A DNA stretch of 64,000 bases, taken from assembly GCF_030929615.1 (NCBI RefSeq), contig NZ_JAVFVU010000022.1:1-64000 (forward strand), written 5' to 3'. Under the pieces are notes generated by a model. The model searched no databases. It was not told where the DNA came from and worked only from the letters and a program-made list of their open reading frames with translations. The DNA is from Dyadobacter sp. LHD-138 (GTDB taxonomy: Bacteria > Bacteroidota > Bacteroidia > Cytophagales > Spirosomataceae). Position numbers and translations under genes: made by a program. The first letter of the stretch is position 1. Every line of letters starts with the position of its first letter. Below, piece after piece: positions 56,229-64,000 of the stretch.

Positions 56229-57143
56229 TTAACTTCTGAACAAACTAGGGGATATTCCTTCCTGTTTTTTGAATTGCCTGATAAAATAATTCAGGTTGTT
56301 GAAGCCTGACTGGTAACAGATTTCAGTAATATTCAGCTGGGAATTTTCAAGCAGTACCTTGGCGAGTCGTATGCGCTCACGCAAAATATATTCCAGAGGC
56401 GTTATCGAAAACTGATGCTTGAAGGATTGGAAAAATGTCGACCGGCTCATACAGCACTCACGCGCCAGCATATCGACACTTATTTTTTCCACAAGATGCC
56501 GATTGATAAAATCGATGACCTCAGCAAAGCGACCTGCATTTGAAATGGTTTCCTGAACCGATGCCAGATTTTGTGTCTGAATAATTCTTAATAGTAGAAA
56601 TTTAAGCGAAAGATCTGCAAGGGCGTCCTTGGCAGGATCAGTTTCCATGCTGATGCTGATTAATTTATTGATACTGCCGGCCAGTTCCTTATTATTTACG
56701 AAGTGGTATTTGCTGAAATTAAGCTGCCATTGAAAAGGGGCTTCGCTGTTGGGATAGTGCTCGTTGAGAAATTCCAGGTTCTTATCCACAACGTCCCAGT
56801 CGAGCGTCAACGTCGCGAATTGTACAGGATGGTTTATGTCAGCCTCCGGAAAGTCCACGCGCATGGATACATGATCAGGTAGGATGACACTCTCCCCGGG
56901 TAAAAAATCAAATTCCTTTTCTCCGGAAAGGGAAATAACCTTCTTGCCTCTCATCATGCTTGAAACGACCAGACCATTATATGAAAGCGTCACATCCGAG
57001 CATCTTTGAGACGTTTCAAAGATATTCAATTCGCAGTGCTTAAGGCTGTACACCCTTCTATGTTCTACAAGTGAATCGCGTTTTGTGCTATCACTGAGGT
57101 TTATCTGAGAAAGATGGCATGCCTGGTTCATTGCTTTCTGCAT
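56229..57143 (-). CDS. AraC-family regulator, divergent from formaldehyde dehydrogenase
   Basis: A 304-residue protein. The N-terminal half has strands typical of AraC-binding-protein-like domains (LSYNGLVVSSMMRGKKVISL, FLPGESVILPDHVSMRVDFP). The C-terminal AraC domain (about 205-304) has DMLARECCMSRSTFFQSFKH and ITEICYQSGFNNLNYFIRQF, ending KKQEGISPSLFRS. The gene is divergent from fdhA with tandem 21-bp-spaced sites between them (57232 and 57253), so it probably controls fdhA. The inducer is unknown. Confidence 0.88.
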   Translation of the reverse strand: MQKAMNQACHLSQINLSDSTKRDSLVEHRRVYSLKHCELNIFETSQRCSDVTLSYNGLVVSSMMRGKKVISLSGEKEFDFLPGESVILPDHVSMRVDFPEADINHPVQFATLTLDWDVVDKNLEFLNEHYPNSEAPFQWQLNFSKYHFVNNKELAGSINKLISISMETDPAKDALADLSLKFLLLRIIQTQNLASVQETISNAGRFAEVIDFINRHLVEKISVDMLARECCMSRSTFFQSFKHQFSITPLEYILRERIRLAKVLLENSQLNITEICYQSGFNNLNYFIRQFKKQEGISPSLFRS

Positions 57144-57231
57144 TTGATTTTTTGAAGAAACTTAATAATCTGACTAAGAAAATAAGGCAGGGTTCCCCTG
57201 AGTCTACTCCCGCATTCTTAATAATTATATC

Positions 57232-57259
57232 ATTGTTCCACTAAAAAAGAGGATTGTTC
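57232..57259 (+). promoter_or_regulatory. Tandem AraC-type sites upstream of fdhA
   Basis: ATTGTTCCACT begins at 57232 and ATTGTTCTATT at 57253; the ATTGTTC cores are exactly 21 bp apart. A weak -7-like TATATTGG follows at 57283-57290. The geometry equals that of the fucose operon control region, while the core differs, consistent with a different AraC protein. Confidence 0.5.
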
Positions 57260-57345
57260 TATTGCTATTATTCCTGTATAGCTATATTGGGTTTTGTTTT
57301 AAATCAGTTTCATAACAGCGCAAGAACATTTAAAATTATAATCAT

Positions 57346-58536
57346 ATGTGTCAGAATCATGGAGTGGCCTACGTTAGCCCAGGAGTTGTCGAGGTAAGGG
57401 AAATAGAATATCCGAAACTTTCCCTGGGAGGCCGAAAATGTGAACATGGGGTAATCCTCAAAATTGTATCGACCAATATTTGCGGCAGTGATCAACATAT
57501 GGTCAGGGGACGTACGACGGCGCCCACAGGACTGGTACTCGGCCACGAGATTACCGGTTTGGTCATTGAAGCAGGAAGGGATGTTGAATTTGTAAAGGTC
57601 GGCGACCTGGTATCAGTCCCATTCAACATCGCCTGCGGGCGCTGCCGAAATTGCAAGGCTGGTCAGACGGGTATCTGTCTGAATGTAAACCCATCACGTC
57701 CCGGAGCTGCTTACGGCTATGTGGATATGGGTGGTTGGGTAGGTGGTCAGGCCGAGTATGTGATGGTACCGTATGCTGATTTCAACCTGCTCAAATTCCC
57801 CGACAGTGACCACGCGATGGCAAAGATCAAGGACCTGACTTTGTTGTCCGATATTTTTCCAACCGGTTTCCACGGCGCAGTAACGGCGGGCGTTGGACCG
57901 GGCAGCATCGTGTATGTTGCCGGTGCAGGTCCGGTAGGGCTTGCCTGCGCGGCATCCTGTCACCTGCTGGGCGCGGCACTTGTTATCGTCGGGGATATGA
58001 TCGACGAAAGGCTTGCACAGGCCCGAAGCTTTGGGTGCGAAGTAATTGATTTGAAAAAGGATGCAACCCTTGCCGAACAGATCGAGGCAATCGTAGGCGT
58101 TCCCGAAGTTGATTGCGCGGTAGACTGCGTTGGTTTCGAAGCAAAAGGTCATGGGCATGACAGCAATGTGGAACAACCGGCCACCGTTCTGAACTCGATC
58201 ATGGAAGTGACCCGGGCAGGTGGACAACTTGGCATCCCAGGACTCTACGTGACCGGAGATCCGGGCGCTGTGGATGATGCGGCAAAAAAAGGAAGCCTGA
58301 GTATACGTATCGGTCTTGGCTGGGCTAAGTCACATTCAATACATACAGGTCAATGTCCGGTAATGAAATATCATCGGCAGCTTATGAATGCTATTTTGTA
58401 TGATAAGATCAAGATAGCCGATGCTGTAAATGTCGAGGTTATTTCGTTGAACGACGCGGTGAAAGGTTACAGTGATTTTGACAAAGGGGCCGCAAAGAAG
58501 TTCGTCATCGACCCACACAACATGATTGCGAATTAA
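57346..58536 (+). CDS. fdhA: Formaldehyde dehydrogenase, glutathione-independent (zinc-dependent)
   Basis: A 396-residue medium-chain dehydrogenase. The catalytic zinc site is in NICGSDQHMVRG and LGHEITG, the structural zinc cysteines in CGRCRNCKAGQTGIC, and the cofactor motif in GAGPVGLACA. The long insert VNPSRPGAAYGYVDMGGWVG and the C-terminal SIRIGLGWAKSHSIHTGQCP match the Pseudomonas-type enzyme, which oxidises formaldehyde with tightly bound NAD and without glutathione. It is a single gene controlled by the divergent AraC protein, with its own terminator at 58585. Confidence 0.9.
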   Translation: MCQNHGVAYVSPGVVEVREIEYPKLSLGGRKCEHGVILKIVSTNICGSDQHMVRGRTTAPTGLVLGHEITGLVIEAGRDVEFVKVGDLVSVPFNIACGRCRNCKAGQTGICLNVNPSRPGAAYGYVDMGGWVGGQAEYVMVPYADFNLLKFPDSDHAMAKIKDLTLLSDIFPTGFHGAVTAGVGPGSIVYVAGAGPVGLACAASCHLLGAALVIVGDMIDERLAQARSFGCEVIDLKKDATLAEQIEAIVGVPEVDCAVDCVGFEAKGHGHDSNVEQPATVLNSIMEVTRAGGQLGIPGLYVTGDPGAVDDAAKKGSLSIRIGLGWAKSHSIHTGQCPVMKYHRQLMNAILYDKIKIADAVNVEVISLNDAVKGYSDFDKGAAKKFVIDPHNMIAN

Positions 58537-58584
58537 TAGGCTACGAAAGCTGCAATCCGGATTATGACCCGGAGTAATAGATTC

Positions 58585-58623
58585 AAAAACGGGACTCATT
58601 TAACAAAAATGAGTCCCGTTTTT
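58585..58623. terminator. Strong terminator after fdhA
   Basis: AAAAACGGGACTCATT at 58585-58600 and AATGAGTCCCGTTTTT at 58608-58623 form a perfect 16-bp stem with a seven-base loop and a T-run on the plus strand. It starts 48 nt after the fdhA stop. The remaining gap up to 58856 holds no gene. Confidence 0.85.
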
Positions 58624-58856
58624 ATTCATCTGACGGACCTTGGAAAAGGAATCTGCCTGACGCATCAGTTGACATCCGGCCATTGTCTGACTTTACAGTA
58701 AAATAAACTCCTTTGGTTAGCAACCAGCCTCGGATTGCTGCTCAGGCTTCCTGGTTATTTAGCATGGGAATCGGGTTTAAAGCATTTTAACGCCGGAATA
58801 ATGGTTAACTTGCGTCCTTTATCATTACAATAAACCTAACGTTCTTTAAAACAGGA

Positions 58857-59306
58857 ATGGATTTTTCTATCAAAAGTGCTGAAAATATATCATTTACAGT
58901 AGATGAGGCGGTTTTAAAAAGAGTGCAGCAGAATGAGTTTGGTAATCAAAAAGGATTGTCTGTTGTTTCCTTTTATCAGGAGTATACTAAAAATGTGCTC
59001 ACGATCCTGACGAATATCAAGTATGTGGCGTTATCACGGCCGCAGGTTTACGTGGTGGCTGACGGCGAGTTTATTTCGACCTTTACATTTGAAAGTAAAA
59101 ACCTGCTCACCTCCGGTGTGAACCAGGATGCGATCGATGCACTGACAAAATGCACGCATCTCGCCCAGGCGCAATCTTACTCGGTGTTCAACCTGCTTTC
59201 AACGGAAAACGAAGTCCCACTGGCGCCGATTGAGACGACTCCTGTAAGTAGCTTTATCGAAGGTGTACAGGCCTTCCTAAAGGAACATCAAATACCAGCA
59301 AATTAG
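58857..59306 (+). CDS. Small protein of unknown function, first of a tandem paralogous pair
   Basis: A 149-residue protein, not recognised. It has no signal peptide or membrane segment and is predicted soluble, with a beta-rich first half (about 1-85) and a helical second half. The second half reads SGVNQDAIDALTKCTHLAQA, then SYSVFNLLSTENEVPLAPIE. The same positions (GV..DA, C, LAQ, Y..F, VP, IE, P) recur in the protein encoded 28 nt downstream. The two genes are probably one transcript. Confidence 0.7.
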   Translation: MDFSIKSAENISFTVDEAVLKRVQQNEFGNQKGLSVVSFYQEYTKNVLTILTNIKYVALSRPQVYVVADGEFISTFTFESKNLLTSGVNQDAIDALTKCTHLAQAQSYSVFNLLSTENEVPLAPIETTPVSSFIEGVQAFLKEHQIPAN

Positions 59307-59334
59307 GTTTGGAAATTATCTTAAGGCTTGAAGA

Positions 59335-59772
59335 ATGAACTATTATACGTTACTGGTCGTCAATTCAAATTTTGACGTTAATGAGAGTGTTCTTGTAAAA
59401 ATTAATGGCGGCGAATTTACAGGAAATACTGGCAGCAGGGTGGATTCGCGTATTGTCGGTCTGGAAAATCAACAACTTTCTATTCACACCGAAATGGCTT
59501 TTATTACCGTATCCGCCAAAACAGAGGAAATTGCGCACTGCCGGTATCTTACCAAATTTTATTTCCCAAGAACTGAAATGATCGAAAAGGGTGTAACTCC
59601 CGATGCCGTTAGTTGCATTAGAGAATGCATCGACCTGGCCCAGTCTCATGCCTATGGGTTATTCTGCCATTTCGCCAAAAAGAAAAATGTCCCCATTCTG
59701 TCCATAGAAATGCAACCGATGGAAAAAATGGAGGCGGTAATTCTCGATTTTTTGAATGAGGTAAAAAAGTAG
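59335..59772 (+). CDS. Small protein of unknown function, second of the tandem pair
   Basis: A 145-residue protein, not recognised. It shares with its upstream neighbour the pattern KGVTPDAVSCIRECIDLAQS, HAYGLFCHF, NVPILSIEMQP and a helical end. The first half (FDVNESVLVKINGGEFTG, MAFITVSAKTEEIAHCRYLT) is diverged but of equal length and beta-rich. It follows its paralogue by 28 nt. A duplication is the likely origin; partners may form a heteromer. Confidence 0.7.
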   Translation: MNYYTLLVVNSNFDVNESVLVKINGGEFTGNTGSRVDSRIVGLENQQLSIHTEMAFITVSAKTEEIAHCRYLTKFYFPRTEMIEKGVTPDAVSCIRECIDLAQSHAYGLFCHFAKKKNVPILSIEMQPMEKMEAVILDFLNEVKK

Positions 59773-59774
59773 CA

Positions 59775-59794
59775 CAGCCGTAAATCAACGGCTG
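59775..59794 (+). terminator. Small hairpin after the paralogue pair
   Basis: CAGCCGT at 59775-59781 and ACGGCTG at 59788-59794 make a 7-bp stem with a six-base loop two bases after the second stop codon. There is no strong T-run, so it is a weak terminator candidate between convergent genes. Confidence 0.4.
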
Positions 59795-59837
59795 GACTGT
59801 CACTTCATTTTATTCCGGAATTTTCGAATTGAAAGGT

Positions 59838-60314
59838 CTAGCGAAGCGAATTTTCGATAAGCGATTTCACCTTATTGTAATAAGGCTCGGCGATTTTGCT
59901 TGGCCGTATATCCCAGCCACGGTCGTAGTTGACAATGCAGGCACTGATAAAATTATGCGTGTTTTCTTTGATGATAGGGTCCCAGATTGCCAATTTTGAA
60001 ATTCTTCCCTTGTCAATGCCCAGCTTATAGGGGAGGTTCAGGATCAGTGCGGAAAATTCGTACCGGTCTACAACACCTTCAAACCATACAGCCCGGGACA
60101 TATTAGGATCTTCATAACGATTTTTCAGCTCAGCAGAAATTTCTTCTTCCTTCGGCGGTGTAAAATTTACTTTGAGATTCTGTAAATATTTGTCAACCGC
60201 ATTTCTGATATGCTCGACCGGATCTGTCCCGTCAAACTCACTTAACTTTTGCAGACGTTTGATCTGAAGTTCAGTGAGAGGACCATATTTTCGATACGTT
60301 TTCTGGGTAACCAT
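59838..60314 (-). CDS. Protein of unknown function with ribbon-helix-helix-like N-terminus
   Basis: A 158-residue protein. Residues about 8-48 (LTELQIKRLQKLSEFDGTDP, then VEHIRNAVDKYLQN) have the length and spacing of CopG-type ribbon-helix-helix DNA-binding domains. The rest (about 70-158: RAVWFEGVVDRYEFSALILN, HNFISACIVNYDRGWDIRPS) is unknown and does not look like a known toxin or antitoxin. No toxin gene is adjacent. It is convergent with the tandem paralogues. Confidence 0.6.
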   Translation of the reverse strand: MVTQKTYRKYGPLTELQIKRLQKLSEFDGTDPVEHIRNAVDKYLQNLKVNFTPPKEEEISAELKNRYEDPNMSRAVWFEGVVDRYEFSALILNLPYKLGIDKGRISKLAIWDPIIKENTHNFISACIVNYDRGWDIRPSKIAEPYYNKVKSLIENSLR

Positions 60315-61050
60315 GGCAATAACTGTTTAGCTACCTCAAACTTAAACACCTTAAAAGACAAAAGAGTGCATATGAATCGATTTTTGGCGCGGAAGGGAAA
60401 ATTTGGAATTAATCCTAATACAGATATGATCGAAAATACACGGTTATAGATTTAAGCGTGAGCATGATGAGGCCTGAAATGCGCCAATGTAGTCGGTCGC
60501 TTGTAAATCCTTGTAAAATTACTTATTTCCTATTTCGTTTTTGGACGGCCCTTGATAAACCTGACGTATATATGCCGGATTTTATTCTCCTTGCAGATCA
60601 GTTTGTTATCAAAAGATCATAATCATCGCCTGGAAAGGCTGGATGAACTCTTTTTTACGTCAAAATGGTGAGTGATAATACTTTATATTGTTTGATGAGA
60701 AGTGTGATTTTAAATTACATCGTGTAGAATTATCAAAATAAAAAAGTTAGCAAAAATAATTATTCAAATAACTTATAATCAATGATTTAAATATTTCATT
60801 AATTTTAAAAGTTTACAAATTTTGAAAATAATTGAATATAATTTGTAGCTTTGTTGGCGGTTGTGGAGGCATTTCAGGAACGTTTTATTGCGCTTGAAAC
60901 TTCGAAAACAGTGAGAATTATCCTATTATAATTTAAGTTAAACAGGATACCATGATCACTTTTTTTTGGTTTTTTGTCTTAAAAACGAAGGTTTAAGCCC
61001 CTTGATCAGCATTGGATATGAATTTGTAAGCATATAAAACACCATTAAGA
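60315..61050 (+). promoter_or_regulatory. Intergenic region with the nrdBA promoter (TTTG 60821, -7 at 60846)
   Basis: TTTG at 60821-60824 and TAGCTTTG at 60846-60853 are separated by 21 nt and fit a Bacteroidota -33/-7 pair. Transcription from there would give a leader of about 190 nt before nrdB. The leader contains TATCCT and AGGATA arms (about 60919-60949) that could pair. A possible short leader peptide (60951-60995) is not supported beyond an ATG. The upstream half (60315-60800) has no gene and is AT-rich. No NrdR-box pair was recognised. Confidence 0.55.
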
Positions 61051-62025
61051 ATGAGTATTTTTGATAAAAGATTACAGTATAAACCTTTTGAATATCCTGA
61101 AATATTACAATTTACAGAAGCGATCAACAAGGCATTTTGGGTACACTCGGAGGTAGATTTTACTGCGGATACGCAGGATTTTCATTCACATTTGAGCCCG
61201 GCAGAAAGAAATGCCGTGAAAAACAGTTTGCTTGCCATTGCGCAGATTGAAGTATCGGTAAAATCGTTCTGGGGTAATCTTTTCAATCATTTGCCAAAAC
61301 CTGAGTTTAATGGGTTAGGCGCTACATTTGCGGAATGTGAATTCCGCCATTCAGAAGCATATTCACGTCTGCTGGAAGTTTTGGGTTATTCAAACCAGTT
61401 TGAAACACTGGTTGAAGAGCCTGTAATTCGTGAGCGTATCGACTATCTTACACAGGCTTTGGGTAATGCCAAGTCAACCGACAGAAAGGAATACGCGACC
61501 TCGCTTATACTATTCTCGATCCTGATCGAAAACGTAAGTTTGTTCAGTCAGTTTGCTATCATTTTGTCATTTGCCCGCTTTAAAGGTTTGATGAAAAATG
61601 TGAGCAATATCATCGCCTGGACGTCAATCGACGAGCAGATCCATGCCAATGCCGGTATTTATCTGGTAAACAAAATCCGTGAGGAATATCCGGAGATGTT
61701 CGATGTTGAGACCGTGAGTGATATCACAAAACTGGTACGTTCTTCAATCGATGTGGAATCCCGTATTATCGACTGGATTTTCAGCGAAGGTGAAATTGAA
61801 AGTATCAACAAAGAAGATTTGATCAATTTCATGAAATACCGTGCTGATGACAGCCTTGAAAAAATAGGTTTGCCGCGTCAGTTTAACCTGGCTATTGCCG
61901 ATGTGAAACTTTTGCAATGGTTTGAAGAAGAGGTATTTGCCAACAGCCTAGATGATTTCTTTGCGAAACGCCCGGTGGACTACACGAAGCATGACAAGAG
62001 TATCTCGGCTTTTGACCTGTTCTAG
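61051..62025 (+). CDS. nrdB: Ribonucleoside-diphosphate reductase, beta subunit (class I)
   Basis: A 324-residue protein holding the metal/tyrosyl-radical site. Ligand candidates are E67 (AIAQIEVS), E97 and H100 with radical tyrosine Y104 in ECEFRHSEAYSRLLE, the next acidic ligand in LIENVSLFSQF, and the last pair in SIDEQIHANAG. The C-terminus SISAFDLF is the usual docking tail for the alpha subunit. It begins directly with the ferritin-like domain, so an N-terminal ATP-cone, as found in some Bacteroidota NrdB proteins, is absent. It is followed 67 nt later by nrdA. Confidence 0.92.
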   Translation: MSIFDKRLQYKPFEYPEILQFTEAINKAFWVHSEVDFTADTQDFHSHLSPAERNAVKNSLLAIAQIEVSVKSFWGNLFNHLPKPEFNGLGATFAECEFRHSEAYSRLLEVLGYSNQFETLVEEPVIRERIDYLTQALGNAKSTDRKEYATSLILFSILIENVSLFSQFAIILSFARFKGLMKNVSNIIAWTSIDEQIHANAGIYLVNKIREEYPEMFDVETVSDITKLVRSSIDVESRIIDWIFSEGEIESINKEDLINFMKYRADDSLEKIGLPRQFNLAIADVKLLQWFEEEVFANSLDDFFAKRPVDYTKHDKSISAFDLF

Positions 62026-62092
62026 ACTTTCAAAAAAGAAATTGATCACACCGATATATAAGACATCAACAATATTTAAAGCAATACAGTAA

Positions 62093-63790
62093 ATGAAAAT
62101 ACCTGAATTGGATCTGCTGGAAGGTGTAACCGGCCAGTATGAAATGGAAAAAATGTGGTGGAAAAATACTGAAAGTGAGCAGGTGCTTAACCGGGGGTAT
62201 TTGTTGAAAGGGGAGACCGTTGAAGGCGCTATCGAGCGCGTTTGCGCGGCAGCAGCCAAACGTCTTTACCGTCCCGAACTGAAAGAAGCTTTCCAGGAAA
62301 TGATCGAAAGAGGCTGGATGAGCCTTAGTTCGCCGATCTGGGCAAATATGGGCACAGAGCGCGGATTGCCAATTTCTTGTTTCAATGTGCACGTGCCTGA
62401 CAATATTGAAGGGATCACGCATAAGCTGGGCGAGGTGATCATGCAAACCAAAATTGGCGGCGGAACCTCCGCATATTTTGGCGATTTACGTGCCCGCGGG
62501 AGTGCCGTGACCGACAACGGAAAAAGCAGCGGAGCGGTGAGCTTTATGCGTCTTTTCGATACGGCCATGGATACGATTTCTCAGGGTGGTGTACGTCGCG
62601 GTGCCTTTGCTGCTTACATGGACATCGACCATGAGGATATAGAAGAATTTTTACAGATTAAGGATATTGGTCACCCGATACAAAATCTTTTCTCAGGCGT
62701 TTGCGTACCGGATTACTGGATGCAGGATATGATTGACGGGGATATGGCAAAAAGAGAAATCTGGGCCAAAATCCTGCAAAGCCGTCAGCAAAAAGGTCTT
62801 CCTTACATTTTCTTTTCAGACAATGTTAACCTGAATAAACCTCAGGTTTATAAGGACAAAAACCTGCGCATCAACGCCAGCAATCTTTGTTCGGAGATTA
62901 TGCTTCCGTCGTCAGAAGACGAATCATTTATTTGCTGTTTGTCGTCCATGAATTTGGAATTGTATGATGAATGGAAAGATACAGATGCAGTCAGACTGGC
63001 TATTTTCTTTTTGGATGCTGTTCTTCAGGAGTTCATTGAGAAAACAGAAGGAAATCACTTTTTGGCAAGCGCCAACCGTTTTGCGAAACGCCACCGTGCG
63101 CTTGGTTTGGGCGTGTTGGGATGGCATTCCTATTTGCAAAAGAATATGATTCCGTTTGAAGGAATGCAGGCGAAACAGCTTACAACGAAGATTTTTAAAG
63201 GAATTCAAGCCAAGGCAGAAAAAGCGACGGAAGAGCTTGCATTGATTTACGGAGAGCCTGAATTATTGAAAGGTTATGGCCGTAGAAATACGACTTTGCT
63301 TGCCATTGCGCCAACGACTTCATCGTCCGCAATTCTTGGTCAGACATCGCCTGGTATTGAACCTTTTAGCAGTAATTATTACAAAGCAGGGCTTGCGAAA
63401 GGTAATTTCATGCGGAAAAATAAGTACCTGAAAGCGCTGTTAGAGAAAAAAGGAATCGATAACGAAGAAACCTGGCGGACGATTATGCTTAACCATGGCA
63501 GCGTGCGCCACATGGAAGAGCTTACGGACGAGGAAAAAGATGTTTTCAAAACTTTCAAGGAAATCAGTCAGCTGGAAATTATTCAGCAGGCGTCCATCCG
63601 TCAGAATTATGTGGATCAGTCTCAGAGCCTTAACCTGAACATTCCATCAAATCTGCCGGTAAAGGAAGTGAACAAATTGCTTATTGAAGCATGGAAACTG
63701 GGTGTGAAAACGCTTTATTATCAGCGTAGCCAGAGCGTATCCAAGGAGCTGGTTACAAGTCTGGTATCCTGTTCATCTTGTGAGTCATAA
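62093..63790 (+). CDS. nrdA: Ribonucleoside-diphosphate reductase, alpha subunit (short form)
   Basis: A 565-residue catalytic subunit, about 200 residues shorter than the E. coli protein because the N-terminal ATP-cone region is missing. Active-site residues are C96 (LPISCFNVH), N264/C266/E268 in NASNLCSEIMLP and C281 in FICCLSSMNL. The radical-transfer tyrosine pair is in TLYYQRSQSV, and the thioredoxin-exchange cysteines C560 and C563 are in SCSSCES. It reduces ribonucleotides with NrdB. Without the ATP-cone, dATP overall-activity control of the usual kind should be lost, unless supplied otherwise. Confidence 0.92.
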   Translation: MKIPELDLLEGVTGQYEMEKMWWKNTESEQVLNRGYLLKGETVEGAIERVCAAAAKRLYRPELKEAFQEMIERGWMSLSSPIWANMGTERGLPISCFNVHVPDNIEGITHKLGEVIMQTKIGGGTSAYFGDLRARGSAVTDNGKSSGAVSFMRLFDTAMDTISQGGVRRGAFAAYMDIDHEDIEEFLQIKDIGHPIQNLFSGVCVPDYWMQDMIDGDMAKREIWAKILQSRQQKGLPYIFFSDNVNLNKPQVYKDKNLRINASNLCSEIMLPSSEDESFICCLSSMNLELYDEWKDTDAVRLAIFFLDAVLQEFIEKTEGNHFLASANRFAKRHRALGLGVLGWHSYLQKNMIPFEGMQAKQLTTKIFKGIQAKAEKATEELALIYGEPELLKGYGRRNTTLLAIAPTTSSSAILGQTSPGIEPFSSNYYKAGLAKGNFMRKNKYLKALLEKKGIDNEETWRTIMLNHGSVRHMEELTDEEKDVFKTFKEISQLEIIQQASIRQNYVDQSQSLNLNIPSNLPVKEVNKLLIEAWKLGVKTLYYQRSQSVSKELVTSLVSCSSCES

Positions 63791-63799
63791 ATAGAAAAT

Positions 63800-63845
63800 T
63801 ACCCGGATCTTAAAAGAATAACTTCGAGATCCGGGTATTTTTATT
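63800..63845 (+). terminator. nrdBA terminator
   Basis: TACCCGGATCT at 63800-63810 and AGATCCGGGTA at 63827-63837 form a perfect 11-bp stem with a 16-nt loop, followed by TTTTTATT. It begins ten bases after the nrdA stop. Confidence 0.8.
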
Positions 63846-63873
63846 AGATAGAATAATTACGATAGCTTCTTAA

Positions 63874-64000
63874 TCAGACAACCGGTTTCCAGCCGTTTTC
63901 ATACTCCCGTGACCAGAGTTTCTGCGCTTCTTTGTCGCCGATGATATGACCATTTTGGGGATCGATTTTAAGGTCCCGGCCAACTCGCCATGCGATATTT
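63874..64000 (-). CDS. Gfo/Idh/MocA-family oxidoreductase, C-terminal end (partial)
   Basis: The minus-strand frame ending with the TGA at 63876-63874 reads NIAWRVGRDLKIDPQNGHII, then GDKEAQKLWSREYENGWKPV. This is the usual tail of Bacteroidota Gfo/Idh/MocA-type NAD(P)-dependent sugar dehydrogenases (pattern RxGR.L.WD...E...ND.EANKLL.R.YR.PW). About 42 codons are inside the window; the rest extends past the right edge. It converges on nrdA. Confidence 0.7.
   Translation of the reverse strand, partial: NIAWRVGRDLKIDPQNGHIIGDKEAQKLWSREYENGWKPVV

Noticed and set aside
59838..60314. Toxin-antitoxin module suggested by the RHH-like N-terminus
   Set aside because: No adjacent small toxin gene exists and the C-terminal half is too long for a simple antitoxin.
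60951..60995. Possible 14-codon leader peptide before nrdB
   Set aside because: There is an ATG but no ribosome-binding evidence, no regulatory codon run and no comparison; chance is sufficient.

Overview
The window looks like a chromosomal stretch of a Bacteroidota bacterium, most like Cytophagales of the Dyadobacter/Spirosoma type. The evidence is three SusC/SusD outer-membrane uptake pairs, a FecI/FecR sigma/anti-sigma pair, promoters of the Bacteroidota TAnnTTTG (-7) type, a Wzi-family capsule protein, LytTR-type regulation and PSD1/DUF1501 genes. No rRNA, tRNA or CRISPR array was seen. The organism call is inference from gene content.

Layout. 1-1100 is a scar zone: the end of an IS256-type element, an AraC regulator tail, a promoter with a beheaded gene, an IS3-type remnant and a decayed, truncated mnmH. 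1.1-7.1 kb is a phosphonate/organophosphate-type locus: HpnZ-like alcohol dehydrogenase, OPA-type MFS transporter, XRE-cupin regulator, secreted alkaline-phosphatase-superfamily hydrolase, phosphonatase-like HAD hydrolase and EamA transporter. The same palindrome sits at its two promoters. 7.4-8.4 kb has a truncated haemoglobin and a decayed outer-membrane protein gene.

8.5-19.7 kb is a polysaccharide-utilisation locus (PUL): ECF sigma factor, FecR, SusC with an STN domain, SusD, a GH42-like enzyme and a DUF6259 glycosidase-like protein. 19.8-28.5 kb is mixed: 3-hydroxybutyrate dehydrogenase, OmpA lipoprotein, DHFR-like protein, MBL hydrolase, a deletion scar joining a TonB-receptor head to a beheaded LytTR regulator, a sulfatase, Wzi and a cysteine-capped coiled-coil protein. 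28.5-29.9 kb is nearly gene-free and holds an IS982-type fragment.

30-43.2 kb is the most unusual block: a divergently encoded membrane-spanning protein (cytoplasmic domain, one TM segment, PKD-like and lectin-like outer domains), then SusC, SusD, a secreted propeller-like protein of unknown function, a PSD1 lipoprotein with two CxxCH motifs and a Tat-exported DUF1501 protein. 43.2-56.1 kb is a fucose locus: AraC regulator, SDR, L-fuconate dehydratase, sodium-solute symporter, SusC/SusD and a GH95 fucosidase. Together they could take up a fucosylated glycan, release L-fucose and feed it into the non-phosphorylative fuconate route.

56.2-58.6 kb has an AraC regulator divergent from a glutathione-independent formaldehyde dehydrogenase. 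58.8-60.3 kb has two tandem paralogues of unknown function and an RHH-like protein. 60.8-63.85 kb is nrdB-nrdA (class I ribonucleotide reductase, with no ATP-cone visible in either subunit). The right edge cuts the end of a Gfo/Idh/MocA-type oxidoreductase. All family names come from reading the translated sequence by eye; no database search was run.
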